Shown in pieces: positions 22,400 through 33,439 of a stretch of 64,000 nucleotides of DNA (its first letter is position 1; every line of letters starts with the position of its first letter). The stretch lies in assembly GCF_048544455.1 (NCBI RefSeq), contig NC_133538.1:150616422-150680421 (forward strand), in the 5' to 3' direction. The notes under the pieces were generated by a model. The model made no database searches. It worked only from the letters and a program-made list of their open reading frames with translations, and was not told the DNA's origin. Position numbers and translations under genes: made by a program. The stretch comes from Silene latifolia. Its lineage: Eukaryota; Streptophyta; Magnoliopsida; Caryophyllales; Caryophyllaceae.

Positions 22400-23690
22400 C
22401 CTCTCATCTTCTAATGCATGGATCTCATCTTAGATTGGAGAAATGAGGTGCGAACAATCTAAGGTAGATTCTTCACTTGTAATAATCAGAACTCCAAGAG
22501 GATTCTGAGTATTGTTAGGCTTACCTCCCGGAGGTATGGGTAGGCGACCGTCTTTAATCATATCTTGAAGGACATGCTTTAGCTTGTAACACTTCTCTGT
22601 ATCGTGTCCCTTACCTCTATGATATTCGCACTATGGGTTGGAGCTTACCTTGTTTCATCAATCTCTTCAAAGCATTGGAGTACGTGTCACCAATGTTTGT
22701 GAACTTCCTTTGGGGGTTATTCTTCTTTGACAATTAGAGAAGATTAACCTCATCAGCCTTGCTAGTAGAGCCATAAGAACGATTCGTCGAGCCTTGATAT
22801 CCACGACTCAGCGTTTTGGACAAGAGTCCTTTACGGATGTCATCTTTGATTCTTGTCCCTAGCACAGTTAAGTCCTTGAAGGTCTTAATGTTTTGGTACC
22901 TCAAGTGATTTGCATAGACGGGTCTTTAAGTTATACACGAATTTTTCTACAAGGGTAGCTTCATCCGGACGCTTGACAAGTTGTGTACTAGTCTTCCTCC
23001 ACCTACTTAGGAAGTCGGTGAAACCTTCTTTCTCATTGTGGGTAAGAACCTCTAAAGTGCGCATATTGACTTGGATTTCAGCATTATCCGCGTATTGCTT
23101 AGCGAACTCGATTGTGGCGTCATCCCAGCTGGCAATCTTCTTGTGCTCTAGAGAATAGAACCATTGCTTAGGAATGGTGTCAAGAGATGAAGGAAAGATC
23201 CTTAAGAACATCTCGGGTTTGATGCCTTTGATAGACATGTAGTCTTTGAAAGCACGAATGTAGTTCAAAAGATTTTCATGTCCCTTGAACTTTGGGATAT
23301 CAGTCATGCTGAAGTTGGTTGGTAATTTGGCGCTCACGGCCTCATACTTGCGATTGTTTTCTCTATAGATATCATCTCCTTTGAGGTACATTAGTTGCTC
23401 CTCCAAGTATTGGAGTCGTTTTTCAGCTTCAGTAAGACCCACTGGAGGGTTGATTTCTGCTTGTCCAACATAGGGTGGTTGGTTATCATTCACACATTCA
23501 CTAGGAACTTCATCTTCTGCAGGAGGTAGTCTAGTTTCTACCGCAACAATCCGGCTTTCAATAGCATTAAGGCGTTCATAAGCATGTTCGTGACTCGTTT
23601 GGAGACGAGCGAGCGCGGCTAGGATTAGATCATTACCATTTTGGGGTTGTCCATTGACACTTGCGCGGCTAGTTCCAGACATCTTGGAAA
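22400..23690 (-). mobile_element. Gag region of Tat element B
   Basis: Begins near MSGTSRASVNG (minus strand). It has the gag signature FSMTDIPKFKGHENLLNYI, PKQWFYSLEHKKI and FTDFLSRWRKTSTQL, and a degraded zinc-knuckle region at its C-terminal side. Fossil; limits approximate. Confidence 0.8.
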
Positions 23691-24461
23691 CTGGATAAAA
23701 GATCGATGACGAATCAAAACACAATCGACCACTCTAGCACACTTACTCAAAGAAAAGACTCGAATTGTGAAGTGGTAGTGTGCCACTTGTGTCAAGTGAG
23801 GTTTGAAAATGGCAAAGTTTTGAAATGTTTGTCCTAATCAACGGTAGTGTAGTTGTAGGAGTATTGACTCGAAGTGAGGTTTTGAAATGGGTTTTGAGGC
23901 CCGAATTTCGACTCGATATTTGGACAGGGTTTTGACTCATTTTGTGCTAATTTGGGCCATTCCTCAAAAACATTTACATTTTGAAAGAGGTTATTTTTTT
24001 ATTTTACAAAATTCGTCATGGTTTTCTTTAGAAAATGGTGATCACATATGATACAAGCATTAAAACAGGCATTATAACGGTATGTTGAGTGCATTTAAAG
24101 GGTTTTGGCTTAAAATGGTGGGTTTCCATACTGAGCAATCAAACCTGGGTCTGTGGAGAGGTCCGCGCCAAACAAGAGTAAGGCCGGTTCCAAGTCCATT
24201 CCCTCGAGTAGTGAAAGCGCTTGATACAAACATGAGTAAGCATCATGGTATGGTTGACGTCAATCGCTATCCATCCTTAGGCCCAGATAAGAATTTGGAC
24301 CGTCCAGACGGGACGATTGGTCGAATGGGTTGGGTTGGGCCTAGGAAGGCCGAATAAAACGACCTAAGAAGATCGATTAATGAAAACCGACAACTGTCTC
24401 ATATAAACTATTCCCTAACCTTGTTCAAGTTTCACCCTTGGCAACACGTAAGTGTATTACT

Positions 24462-24479
24462 CCCCAGCGGAGTCGCCAA
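24462..24479 (-). promoter_or_regulatory. Primer-binding site of Tat element B
   Basis: The minus strand reads TTGGCGACTCCGCTGGGG just inside the LTR end at 24482, essentially the same as in element A. Confidence 0.75.
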
Positions 24480-25181
24480 ACTGTGGACACGGGGGGCCCA
24501 CGGGGGCGCTTGGGAAAACAAGCGTTTGCATTTGTGGAGTCGCCGCCAATTTATTGTGGAAAATTGGAAACCGTTCGAATACTTCGCGTCATGTCAAGAC
24601 ACAAAGTAATGACATAGACACTAAGAACTCGTTACCCTTAGCATTCTATGTCTAGAATGACTCTCGTGGATGCCAATGAACACGGATGTTCACAGAGATC
24701 TGGAGTAAGGGGTGAGGGTACGTATTAGGAAGCTCTTTTGATCGAACACCTAATCCCGCCCGCCTCGATAGCGGCCTCTACTAATGATTAGGGAAATCAT
24801 CTATACTCGATATGTTGTCGATTATATACATGCAATGCAACATCCATCGTTTTAATCCTAGCATGTGAGAATTCACTAAGTCGGTGAACATGTATTTAAG
24901 CATACATTAGGTCGAAGTAAGGATTTAAGGTTGATTACATGTGAGAGCAAACGATAATAAAGAGCACAATAAATAAAAATAAAATAAACAATAATTACAA
25001 TGGCTCAATGATTTATGTCGAAAATACGTTTAAAACGAATAATTTTAGAAAAGAAAAGGAAAATAATTAAGGTTAGAAAACGGACAGTTTAGTAGTGATA
25101 TTACGATTAATAGTCGATTAGTACATAAGCTAACAAACTAGGTCAAAAGAAGAACGGAAGTTCAGGGACAGAAATCACCCC

Positions 25182-25242
25182 GGAACAAGCGCAGCAGTGC
25201 TACGTCCCTTGGAAGAGGCGCAGTGGTCACTGCGTCTGTTCC
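25182..25242. repeat. Double palindrome unit in LTR of B (unit 2)
   Basis: Outer arms GGAACA and TGTTCC; inner inverted repeats CGCAGCAGTGCTACG (25190-25204) and CGCAGTGGTCACTGCG (25219-25234). The second is a perfect 7-bp arm pair whose sequence differs from the sister units but still pairs. Confidence 0.65.
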
Positions 25243-25780
25243 TGAAGTGAGTTCAGGCTGTGAAGCCGGAACTGCATATTGTTAATGTTCGTTGGTGAAT
25301 GTAATGATCGATTATTAATGTTCGACTCAAGTAGAAGTGATTTAACGGATTAGTTACATGTGAATTGGTCATAAAAGCGATAAAGAACGAACTTAAACGA
25401 ATGAGAATTAGTTAGAACGAATTAAAGTGAATTATAGACTAATCACAAATTAGGTTTATTAATACAAATTAATTAGGTTTGCTATGTTAAACTATTGATG
25501 AGGATGGAGATAAACAGATGAAAGATATACAAAAGGCGAATTCCAGAGACTTGATATGAACAAATCGAATCTCTAAAACCCGGGTTTGATTTTAATGACA
25601 AAAACCCGCAAATATTGATTACTTGGGATTTAAGTCGGATTTAAAGGGTGATAAATAATATGAATTATGTATTATAATTATACGAGTGGAAATATGAAGA
25701 AAATAAGACAACGAAATAAAAGAGACGAATCAACAAAGAACAAAGGAAGAAGAAGAAAGGCAGAAACTGCGGCTGCCTCA

Positions 25781-25842
25781 GGAAGAGGCGCAACAGATGT
25801 TGCGACTCTTCGAAGAGGCGCAGAAGATGCTGCGTTTCTTCT
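25781..25842. repeat. Double palindrome unit in LTR of B (unit 3)
   Basis: Inner inverted repeats CGCAACAGATGTTGCG (25789-25804, perfect) and CGCAGAAGATGCTGCG (25819-25834, one mismatch), joined by ACTCTTCGAAGAGG. Outer arms GAAGAG and TTCTTC. Register 30 bp. Confidence 0.65.
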
Positions 25843-26280
25843 CGACGTCTGTCTTTTGTTAATCCGTGAAAATAGGTTTGATAAAAGGTTTTATAAATCG
25901 GTTTTAAACATGTTTTCGACGTAAATCTTACAATAATTTATACAATAAAAAGTACAATAATAAAACATGGGATTTACACCCTCAGACTTACATGTTTGAC
26001 GAAACGAGATTAACTAAGTTAACGATTAGTGATTGCTCGACTCGAATGTATGATGAAAGTGCCCTCGTAAGAGAAATTAAATTAAATTGATTTGATTAAT
26101 TGAGTGGAGTTGGCCAAATTGGTCGGTCATGCAAAACGAGACCGGTACTCAGAAGGATCCGAGCTTACGTGGTCGAAAGTTCAAGCACGTAGACGTCAAT
26201 AAGCAAAGAGCGCAGTCTTAGAATGCAAAAGGAGAAGAGAAAGGCTGACTCTCGCGTGAGAAATATGAGGAAGAAAGGTC

Positions 26281-26291
26281 CCTATTTATAC
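26281..26291 (-). promoter_or_regulatory. TATA box of the LTR promoter, element B
   Basis: The minus strand reads GTATAAATAGG. Palindrome unit 4 (26373-26436) lies about 80 bases upstream on that strand. Confidence 0.55.
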
Positions 26292-26372
26292 TAATCACAC
26301 GGAGGAATTAGGGTTACGGTAAAACTTTGGAAACAAATCTCGAAAAGATTTTAAAATACGCAGAAAAGAGCT

Positions 26373-26436
26373 GGGAAGAGACGCAGCAACCACTGCGACC
26401 CTTGGAAGAGGCGCAGCAGGTGCTGCGTTCTTTCCC
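26373..26436. repeat. Double palindrome unit in LTR of B (unit 4)
   Basis: Inner inverted repeats CGCAGCAACCACTGCG (26382-26397, 5-bp arms) and CGCAGCAGGTGCTGCG (26412-26427, perfect 7-bp arms). Outer arms GGGAA and TTCCC. Register 30 bp. Confidence 0.65.
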
Positions 26437-26848
26437 CAGAGGTTTCCTCCTGCGGAAGAAAGATTTTTCGCGTTTCTGTTATGGAATTGCGGTAGATCTC
26501 AACTTCCTTATTGTTTAAAATATGATTTCGGGATATATTTTGCCAAAAGATGAAAAGATTAAAATTATGGAATAGAAATATCCGGAATATTCCAGAACGT
26601 TCCGACTCGACATTTTAAACGGTTTATTAGAAAATGAAGACGGTTTTTGACCCGGACTCCAAATGAACTCTAATTACTGTCAAAACGACCGTAATGGCAC
26701 GTAGATGACGACCACGGAGTAGAAACAAGTATTTTAGCTATCACTTGACGATAAACTTACGAACTGTCATAAATCGTTCCGTGTACCAAACATGCGGCTC
26801 AATCATCACCGGGTGGTTTACGGGAGGTGCAGAAATGAGGTATCTACA

Positions 26849-29268
26849 TAGATCCGCATTATCTCCATTTAAAAGGGAACAGGCAATCAAGTCCCTCCAA
26901 CCTTCTTTGTTCCACGAACGACCATTATACATTCCTTGTTGCTCTCAAACACTCATCTTCGTTAACTCAGTTCTCTCTCGTTTCTTAGTGGTTTTTCATG
27001 ATTCTTGTGCCAATCTCTTCATCTTGGGGTAAGCTTCACATTCGTACTAGTTTCGTTCCACTTCATCTCAAGTATAGCGTTTCCCAGTGGCTGAAAACGT
27101 ATATGTTTAACGTCATTCCATTCCAATTTCGATATAGGTTCAAACTTGGACGACCCAAATACCGACTCTTACATCGTTGACGCCGCCATTGAATATTAAG
27201 CACTAAAGGTAACGTAGACGATTGTCCTCGGTATTGCGTCACGTTTTTGCGGTCTTGTATGCTAGTTTGGTTGATAATTGTTGGTTGTTAATCCCATGTG
27301 TTTTTATGTTGTTTAGAAATTCTTGGTTAACAACAACTTGTACGAAAGGTTTATTACCACTTATTTTTAATGAAGAATATGATGCGATCTGTTTCTTGAA
27401 TAAAATCCAATGAGTATTTAATTGGTGTTTTAATTAGGATGGTCTCACATAATGAGTATGGCTTTGAGTTACATGATGATGACATTTATATTCAGGGTCG
27501 CTTATGTAAGAGTATAAGTAATACAGTGGTACTGGATAAATGGCGGTGATTAAACAACTTTTGGATTTATACTCTGATTATTGGTTATGGTTTATGTATT
27601 TCGTATCCTAAGCCTTATTTGTGATGCCAGTTTTCTAATATGAATTATTATTTGTGGGCATATAATTACATACCAGTAGTTCATATAACATATGAGTGGC
27701 TGAGATTTGTTTAATAATTATTTTAAATGTTTACGCAAATATTTGATGGAAATTACGGATTTTGAGTAATGACTGCATTGTATGCAGCTAGTATTGATGG
27801 TTGATTAACCATCGTAACTTTTATAAATTGTGACTCGTATTAATTAGTTAACCAACTCAAGTAATAAAGAACCGTCTTATGATATCCGCTTCTCTTGTAT
27901 TCTAGTATCCGGGGTGTAGCCGGTCTAGACAGGTTGGGGTCGTTCCGTTAGCCCGGTTGTTTATAGGCTAATTGTTGGGCGTCTATGGGGTCATCAGCCC
28001 GGATTTTTATAGGCTTGGTGATTGTCGAATCGGGGTATGTTTATCCCGAGAGTGTGGCCATACTTAGACTAGGACCGTATATAGTATCGTCGTCCTACCG
28101 TGGGGATAAGGTAACAGTGATGGGTTGCCTTGACGTTTTGTATTACTGAGTGGTAAATGAGTTAATATGTTTGTATAATAAGGTTACGATTGTTAAATGA
28201 GTTATTTGAGTTATCTAGTTTGACCGTTAATAATTCAGAATGAGTTATATAGTTTAAAGTGCACAATAAACTAGTTGATATGTCACTTGTACATTGTTGA
28301 TCCGTCTTAATTACTTGTTTTATCGTGATGTAATATGGCTGGGAGGACGTCCGAGTTACTCACCATTGACTGTGGCTGTCATTTTTATGACTGAAAGGTT
28401 GTAGAAAGTTTGATGATGTTACACTACAAGAAAAACAATCAATAGCGACGGATATATTGCGACGGATGCAAATTCCGTCGCAAACAAGAACTTGCGACGG
28501 AGATTTTTAACTTGCGACGGAAGTATCATTTTTGCGACGGAATTTTTTTTATTTTGCGACGGAAATTCCGTTGCAAATTCCGTTGCAAGTTTTTTTGGGA
28601 TTTCGCGGGTGTTTTTCACATGGGCGGGAAAAATGTTGCGACGGAAAACATAAATTTGCGACGGAAATTCCGTCGCAAACTTAAAAAATTTTGTCCCACA
28701 TCGACGAAGAAACACAGATTTCTTATGTTTATTAAGGTTGTTTCACTTACTTGTTTGATTGCATTATGACTTGAGAATTGACGCGGGAATAAGTTCGGGC
28801 GTTTGAAAAACGCGGGAAACGAAGAAGTTCAAGAAAAAGACAAAAGAAAAAAAAAAAATCGTCAAAATTTTTTGCGACGGAAATTCCGTTGCAAATTCCG
28901 TAGCAAGTTTTTTGCGACGCATTTTCCGTCGCAAGATCGCATTTTGCGACGAAAATTTGCGACGGACCATTTGGGACGGAAAATCCGTCGCAAATCCCTT
29001 TTTGCGACGGATAAGGCCATTTTTGCGACGGATCCGTCCGTCGCTATTGAACTTTTTTTTTGTAGTGTTATTTGCTGCTTGGGTTGGTTTGGGCTAGCGA
29101 GCGAATTGGAAAAGGAATGAATCTATATCACTTGTTATTTTATAATTTTTTTCGAGTCTTGAAATTTGTAAATTTTACCTTGGTGATTCCGCCACCGAGG
29201 GCATTTGTATAAATGAAATTCACTTTACTTATCTCGTATTTTATTGTATGAAAATCCGGGTTGTTACA
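26849..29268 (+). repeat. LTR part of a plus-strand retrotransposon C, host of element B
   Basis: The sequence to the right of element B runs without coding potential to GGGTTGTTACA, which ends at 29268 and is followed after two bases by TGGTATCAGAGC, the standard tRNA-iMet primer site. It is therefore the 3' portion of an LTR on the plus strand, with its 5' portion to the left of B and outside the window. The primer type and length fit a chromovirus (for example Tekay/Del-like), but this is not proven. A mini-CACTA sits inside it. Confidence 0.65.
28422..29067. mobile_element. Non-autonomous CACTA element (646 bp)
   Basis: The ends are CACTACAAGAAAAAC and, on the other strand, CACTACAAAAAAAAAGT, flanked by a 3-bp target duplication TTA (28419-28421 and 29068-29070). 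These are the hallmarks of CACTA (En/Spm) elements. The interior is packed with GCGACGGAAATTCCGTCGC-type palindromes, as expected for subterminal transposase-binding repeats. No transposase is encoded. Confidence 0.9.
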
Positions 29269-29443
29269 GTTGGTATCAGAGCAACCCTGCGACCGTATGG
29301 TAATGGGAGGCAGTGGTTATACGCTCCTGGAGGCAGTTGTTATACGCTCCATTGTGATCACCCACCTAGCGGGGGAGGATTTTGGGTTAGCGGTTATGCT
29401 CCCAGGTGCAACGAGGACGTTGCGTTTTTCAAGTGGGGGTGAT
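29269..29443 (+). mobile_element. Primer site and truncated leader of retrotransposon C
   Basis: TGGTATCAGAGC at 29271-29282 is a tRNA-iMet primer-binding site. Only about 160 bases of leader follow before unrelated sequence, so the element is a remnant. Confidence 0.65.
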
Positions 29444-29758
29444 TATAACACCCCACGTTAATTGAAGAGGTCCAGTGATAGGCTTAAATGACTAGTGCTT
29501 AAAGGGATTGGAAGTACTACTCATATCAACAAAGTGCACTTTCTTTTATGGTCATCCATGTAAAAGAATTCCACAGTTAAGCGTGCTTGGCTGAGAGTAG
29601 TCTTAGGATGGGTGACCTCCTGGGAAGGTTCCCGGGATGCGCATGAGTGAGGACAAAATGCACTATAAATGACCCGTGTTGATCTGTGGGCCATGTACAC
29701 AGCCTGGTGAGCTATCATAAGTAATCGCTCTCAACCCGGTTTGGGCCGGGGTGTTACA
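29444..29758 (+). mobile_element. Cassandra-like solo LTR carrying a 5S rRNA-derived core
   Basis: Ends TATAACACCCC and GGGGTGTTACA form a short terminal inverted repeat typical of TRIM LTRs. Between 29514 and about 29642 lies a degraded copy of plant 5S rRNA on the plus strand: AGTTAAGCGTGCTTGG, GAGAGTAGT, then GGATGGGTGACCTCCTGGGA, which covers the RNA polymerase III internal control region. Cassandra TRIMs are known to carry 5S sequence in their LTRs. Only one LTR is present and I see no clear 5-bp duplication. A 5S-derived SINE is the alternative. Confidence 0.65.
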
Positions 29759-30013
29759 ATTTGTATAAGGATTCATCAATTTTATCAATAGAATTCAATT
29801 ATGAATTGATTATTCGAATAAAATTAGGGTTCAAATAATTACGTTTTTTTTCGAAAAATAAATCAATTATAAAAAAAATAATTACTAAATCGGAAAAAAC
29901 AAAGTAATTCCTAAACTCCATTAATCAATCCCTAAAATCGTTGAATCTAAATTGGGAATTTAGAAAAATAAATGAATAAAAAATAAAAAAAAACTAACCA
30001 TAAAAAACAACTA
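29759..30013. other. AT-rich intergenic sequence, nothing recognised
   Basis: Very AT-rich, poly-A rich, with no coding signal or clear repeat ends. Confidence 0.5.
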
Positions 30014-30222
30014 CTCCCTCTGTTCCCGGTCATTTGTTGTCCTTTTCCCATTTTTGGTGTCTCAGTCATTTATTGTCCTTTCTATTTTAAGAATGAATTT
30101 GATGAGTAATTTGATCATTCACACTAAATTTATTCCACTTGTCATTTAGTAATTGGCTCAATCCCCTTTCCTTGGTCTTTGTGCCAAAACCAAAGGACAA
30201 CAAATGATCGGGACGGAGGGAG
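30014..30222. mobile_element. Stowaway MITE (209 bp)
   Basis: Inverted ends CTCCCTCTGTTCCCGGTCAT and GATCGGGACGGAGGGAG with a TA duplication on both sides (30012-30013, 30223-30224). This is the Tc1/mariner-derived Stowaway type; no coding capacity. Confidence 0.9.
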
Positions 30223-30404
30223 TATCTATAAAAAAAAAAAAAACTAACCATAAATTAGTTAACTACATTTGCAAAATGACTAACCTAACTCTAAATTAAT
30301 CTAACCTAATTAACTATGGTTTGCCACGTATCAAGTAGTTATTGGTTTGTGTACAAAAATTTTGTACACAATGTGTATGTGTAACATCTTCCCTCCTTTT
30401 TTCC

Positions 30405-30660
30405 AGTTAATCTATTATACAACTGGTTGTATATACAACTTAGTCAATGTTACTGAGCTTTGTTACAAAGTTGTCGAGCTCTATTAACAAAATTATTGAG
30501 CAATTGTATAAAGTTATTGAGTTTAGCAGAATAATTATTAAGCTCAATAATATCGCAAAATAGCTCAATAACTTGTAAAATAGTTCAACAACTTTGTGTA
30601 AGCTCAGCAACTTTGAGGCGGTTGTACAATGTTATTATACAACTGGTTGTAGGATAATAC
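30405..30660. repeat. MITE-like unit bounded by a repeated palindrome
   Basis: ATACAACTGGTTGTA occurs near 30418 and again near 30638, and is itself palindromic. The 200 bases between are AT-rich with multiple AGCTCAATAA-like words. The family is unknown and no target duplication is evident. Confidence 0.35.
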
Positions 30661-30948
30661 TTATGCCTTTTTCCCTTGTGTTCTCTCTTGTTTACGTTAC
30701 CAATTCTAGCCCATTTAGCAAGCTAAAGTCGACCCATAATTACTGACTCTGTCCTCATATGCCTGACTCAAAATCGAAGAGGATTTACCTTAATGATTAA
30801 GATGGAAGACACTATGACAATTTCCATACACCCCGAATCGTATAATAACGTGTGGAATTTTAATTTGGAAAGGGTAATTTAGTAATTAGATTACTAGTTT
30901 TGCTTAATAAAAGCTGTTTTTTTAATGAAGGACTTTTACATATTCTAA

Positions 30949-33438
30949 TCCCTCTTATACTAAAAGAATAAGAGGGCTAAAAAAATTTTCCCGCTTAAGT
31001 GCTATGCTGTATGATTAGTCCTCACATTATGTCATATTCCGTTTTTAAGATTTTTTTTAAAGGTAATATGTTCGTGATTCCTAAAACTAAAATGATAGGA
31101 AAGTTTTATTATTTTGTTGCTGGTTATACATCATGTTATTTTCAAAATAAATATATTATATTCCATAATTATTCCATAATTAAAATTAATTAAATAAGAT
31201 TCATTTTTTTTTATCTTATATTTATTTTTGAATTTAACTCAATGCCTAACTTACACCGTCTTCACTTGAACTATACTATAGCTCAGTGGCACGTCCCACA
31301 CTACTGACGACCCATATCCTTAATGACCCGCTAGTTTACACGAATTTGGATCCTCTCCATTTCTCTCTCCATTTCCTCTCTACTACATTCATATTTTAAT
31401 ATATTTTTTCTCTCCATCCACTAAAACTTTATTTTTGTGTTAAGAAATGAAGGGTCCATTTTTTTTGAGAAAATGAAGAGAATCCGGACCAAGTTTACAC
31501 CCGGATTAAAATCAAACAAAACCCTTGTCAGGTTCAAATCTAGGTTCATCTACACCCTCATTGACTTGAACACCAACTTGTTACTCGTATTTTTGTTGAG
31601 TTTCCAAATGCTCAAGGGCGTGAAAAATTATTATTCATGTTTAGTATTTGAGATTAATAATTTTATGTTTCCGCTACTTTAAGAAAACTAATTTTGAGCT
31701 AGTAGAAGAGGAATCAACTTTACCAACAAGAAGCGGCCTAATCTACATAGTATAAATGATGGGTTCTTTACAGGATTCATATTGGCTGATACAAATTTTC
31801 TTTTTTCTTTTTTTTTTGACGTGGGGACCGCCATGATCTCTAAACAATTTAATTACACTCTTCTTTACCATCTTAATTTTATTTACTTAAGATTACATTT
31901 ACACAAAATCATACATTATATAATTACACATTAATAAATTACAATTACGAAAAATTAATAAAATTTTCAAATAATCGTCCTCCTACTTCTAACCTAAACA
32001 AATAAAATGTGAACAATGCATATTGATTAATCATCCGGAATGAGTAGTTAAATTCATTGTGTAAATAAAAAAAATCAGTATAACTATTATATTCCAACAT
32101 CACAAATACAGAGTATATTATTTCTTAACATTTTAACAACAAAATATATTGATATGTCATTTTTTTAAATTTTCGTACATAAACAATATAGTAGAGGTAG
32201 ATAAAAAAAAATTCGTAGAAAATAGATTGCTTCGTAAGAGAGTTTTTTTTTTTAAATCGAAAATCTATAAACTTTAAAATAAATGAAAGCAAATATAAAA
32301 AGAACTAAATATAACATAACCAGTATAATACAAGTAGATTTGAAAAAGTTCCCGTTCCAAATCGAAAAAAATATAAACTTTAAAATAAATACAAAGAAAT
32401 ATAAAAAGAAGGAAATATAAGTTTCGTATCATACTTACAAGAAGTTCTTCCAATTATTCACTTTAATTAGCTTTAATGTTAAAAGTCAAATCCTTTAAAT
32501 TTGAATGAGATGAAACATATGGAAAAATACTTAAAAAACAGAAATAATTAAAGACAACAATATTTAACTAACTTTTTTAAAAAGGTCTGAAAGACATCAT
32601 AATTATTCATAATAATTGAAGAATAGTGAAAAAAAAAACAAAAAAAAAGGAAAAACAGTGAATTACTGTAAAAAAAATAACAATACTGCATGGAAGAAAA
32701 AGAAATCAATTTTAAAGAAATCAATAGTCGGAAATACATAAAGATCGATCTTTTTGTATCATACATATAATTTCGATAATTGACTGCAAATGTCGTTATA
32801 TGAGGTGTGAAGTAAATTTTGAGGGCAGATTTGATGTGAGGGATTTTTCAATCGGAACTTGAAGGGATTAGAAAGAGGCCTCCAAGTGAGAGTGAGGGTA
32901 TAAGATGAAATTGAGAGTGGGCGGATTTTTATTTTTATTTAATATTTGAGAGGAGTTGGAGAGATGATGGAGGTGACGGTGGTAGTGAGTCAGGGAGATA
33001 TTAGACTCTCATGCTTTGGAAAAGCACATTTTGAAAAAAAATACTACTCACATATACAACTTACGTGCAATGTCCCCGACCCCCAACGAGGGTGATATCC
33101 TCGTGATAGTGGTTCGAAGCAGCGAGTGATAGATTGAATCGATTATTTTAATTACGATAATGATGAAAACCATTGTCGTAGATGAAAACTGTTTTTTCTT
33201 TAATTATACGTATGTTATATGTTGGTTAGTTACGTTAATGATGAAAAACCGTATTATGTCATCAGAATGAAGACCGCTACTGAAATTATGATATTATATT
33301 ATGTCAAATCTTGAATTATGGACTTATTTATAATGTTACGGCATTGCACATTTAATAACACTCATTTATATAATCATGTATCAATAATAAATTTCTGTTA
33401 TTACGACCCGTGCATTTTTTGCACGGGTTTAAAACTAG
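30949..33438 (+). mobile_element. Non-autonomous Helitron (about 2.49 kb)
   Basis: The right end has the Helitron signature: a hairpin CCCGTGCATTTTTTGCACGGG (near 33407-33427) followed by TTTAAAACTAG and then a T, giving a CTAG terminus inserted between A and T. The left end begins TCCCTCTTATACTAAAAG after an A. No Rep/helicase gene is present; the AT-rich interior has no recognisable coding content apart from short low-complexity frames. The left boundary is less certain than the right. Confidence 0.7.
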
Positions 33439-33439
33439 T

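Larger units (their letters stand above)
14504..26848 (-). mobile_element. Tat-lineage Ty3/gypsy retrotransposon B (fossil, host of element A)
   Basis: Same architecture and strand as element A: 5' LTR (24482-26848), primer site, gag, protease, reverse transcriptase, RNase H, archaeal-type RNase H, integrase, then an antisense plant-mobile-domain gene. It is a distant relative of A, not a second copy. Internal sequence stops at 14504 against the LTR of A, so its 3' LTR is presumably on the far side of A, beyond the left edge. Roughly ten or more breaks are present. The base next to its LTR at 26849 is inside the LTR of a third element (C). Confidence 0.8.
24482..26848 (-). repeat. 5' LTR of Tat element B
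   Basis: About 2.37 kb. The plus strand begins TGTGGACACG and ends GGTATCTACA, giving TG/CA ends on the minus strand that match the LTR of A. Shared blocks with A include GTACGTATT, CCCGCCCG and GCGGCCTCTACT near the inner end, but overall identity looks low, so A and B are separate lineages. Confidence 0.8.

Noticed and set aside
24082-24609. Plus-strand open frames in the leader of element B
   Set aside because: The homologous leader in element A (about 11600-11960) does not preserve these frames; they are chance openings in noncoding leader.
12012-26848. The two long LTRs (12012-14503 and 24482-26848) as the pair of one element
   Set aside because: They share ends and a few blocks but are strongly diverged; each is followed by its own primer site and its own gag-pol, and no polypurine tract precedes 14503.
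29514-29642. Functional 5S rRNA gene
   Set aside because: The 5' half is badly degraded, there is only one copy, and it is embedded between TRIM-like ends.
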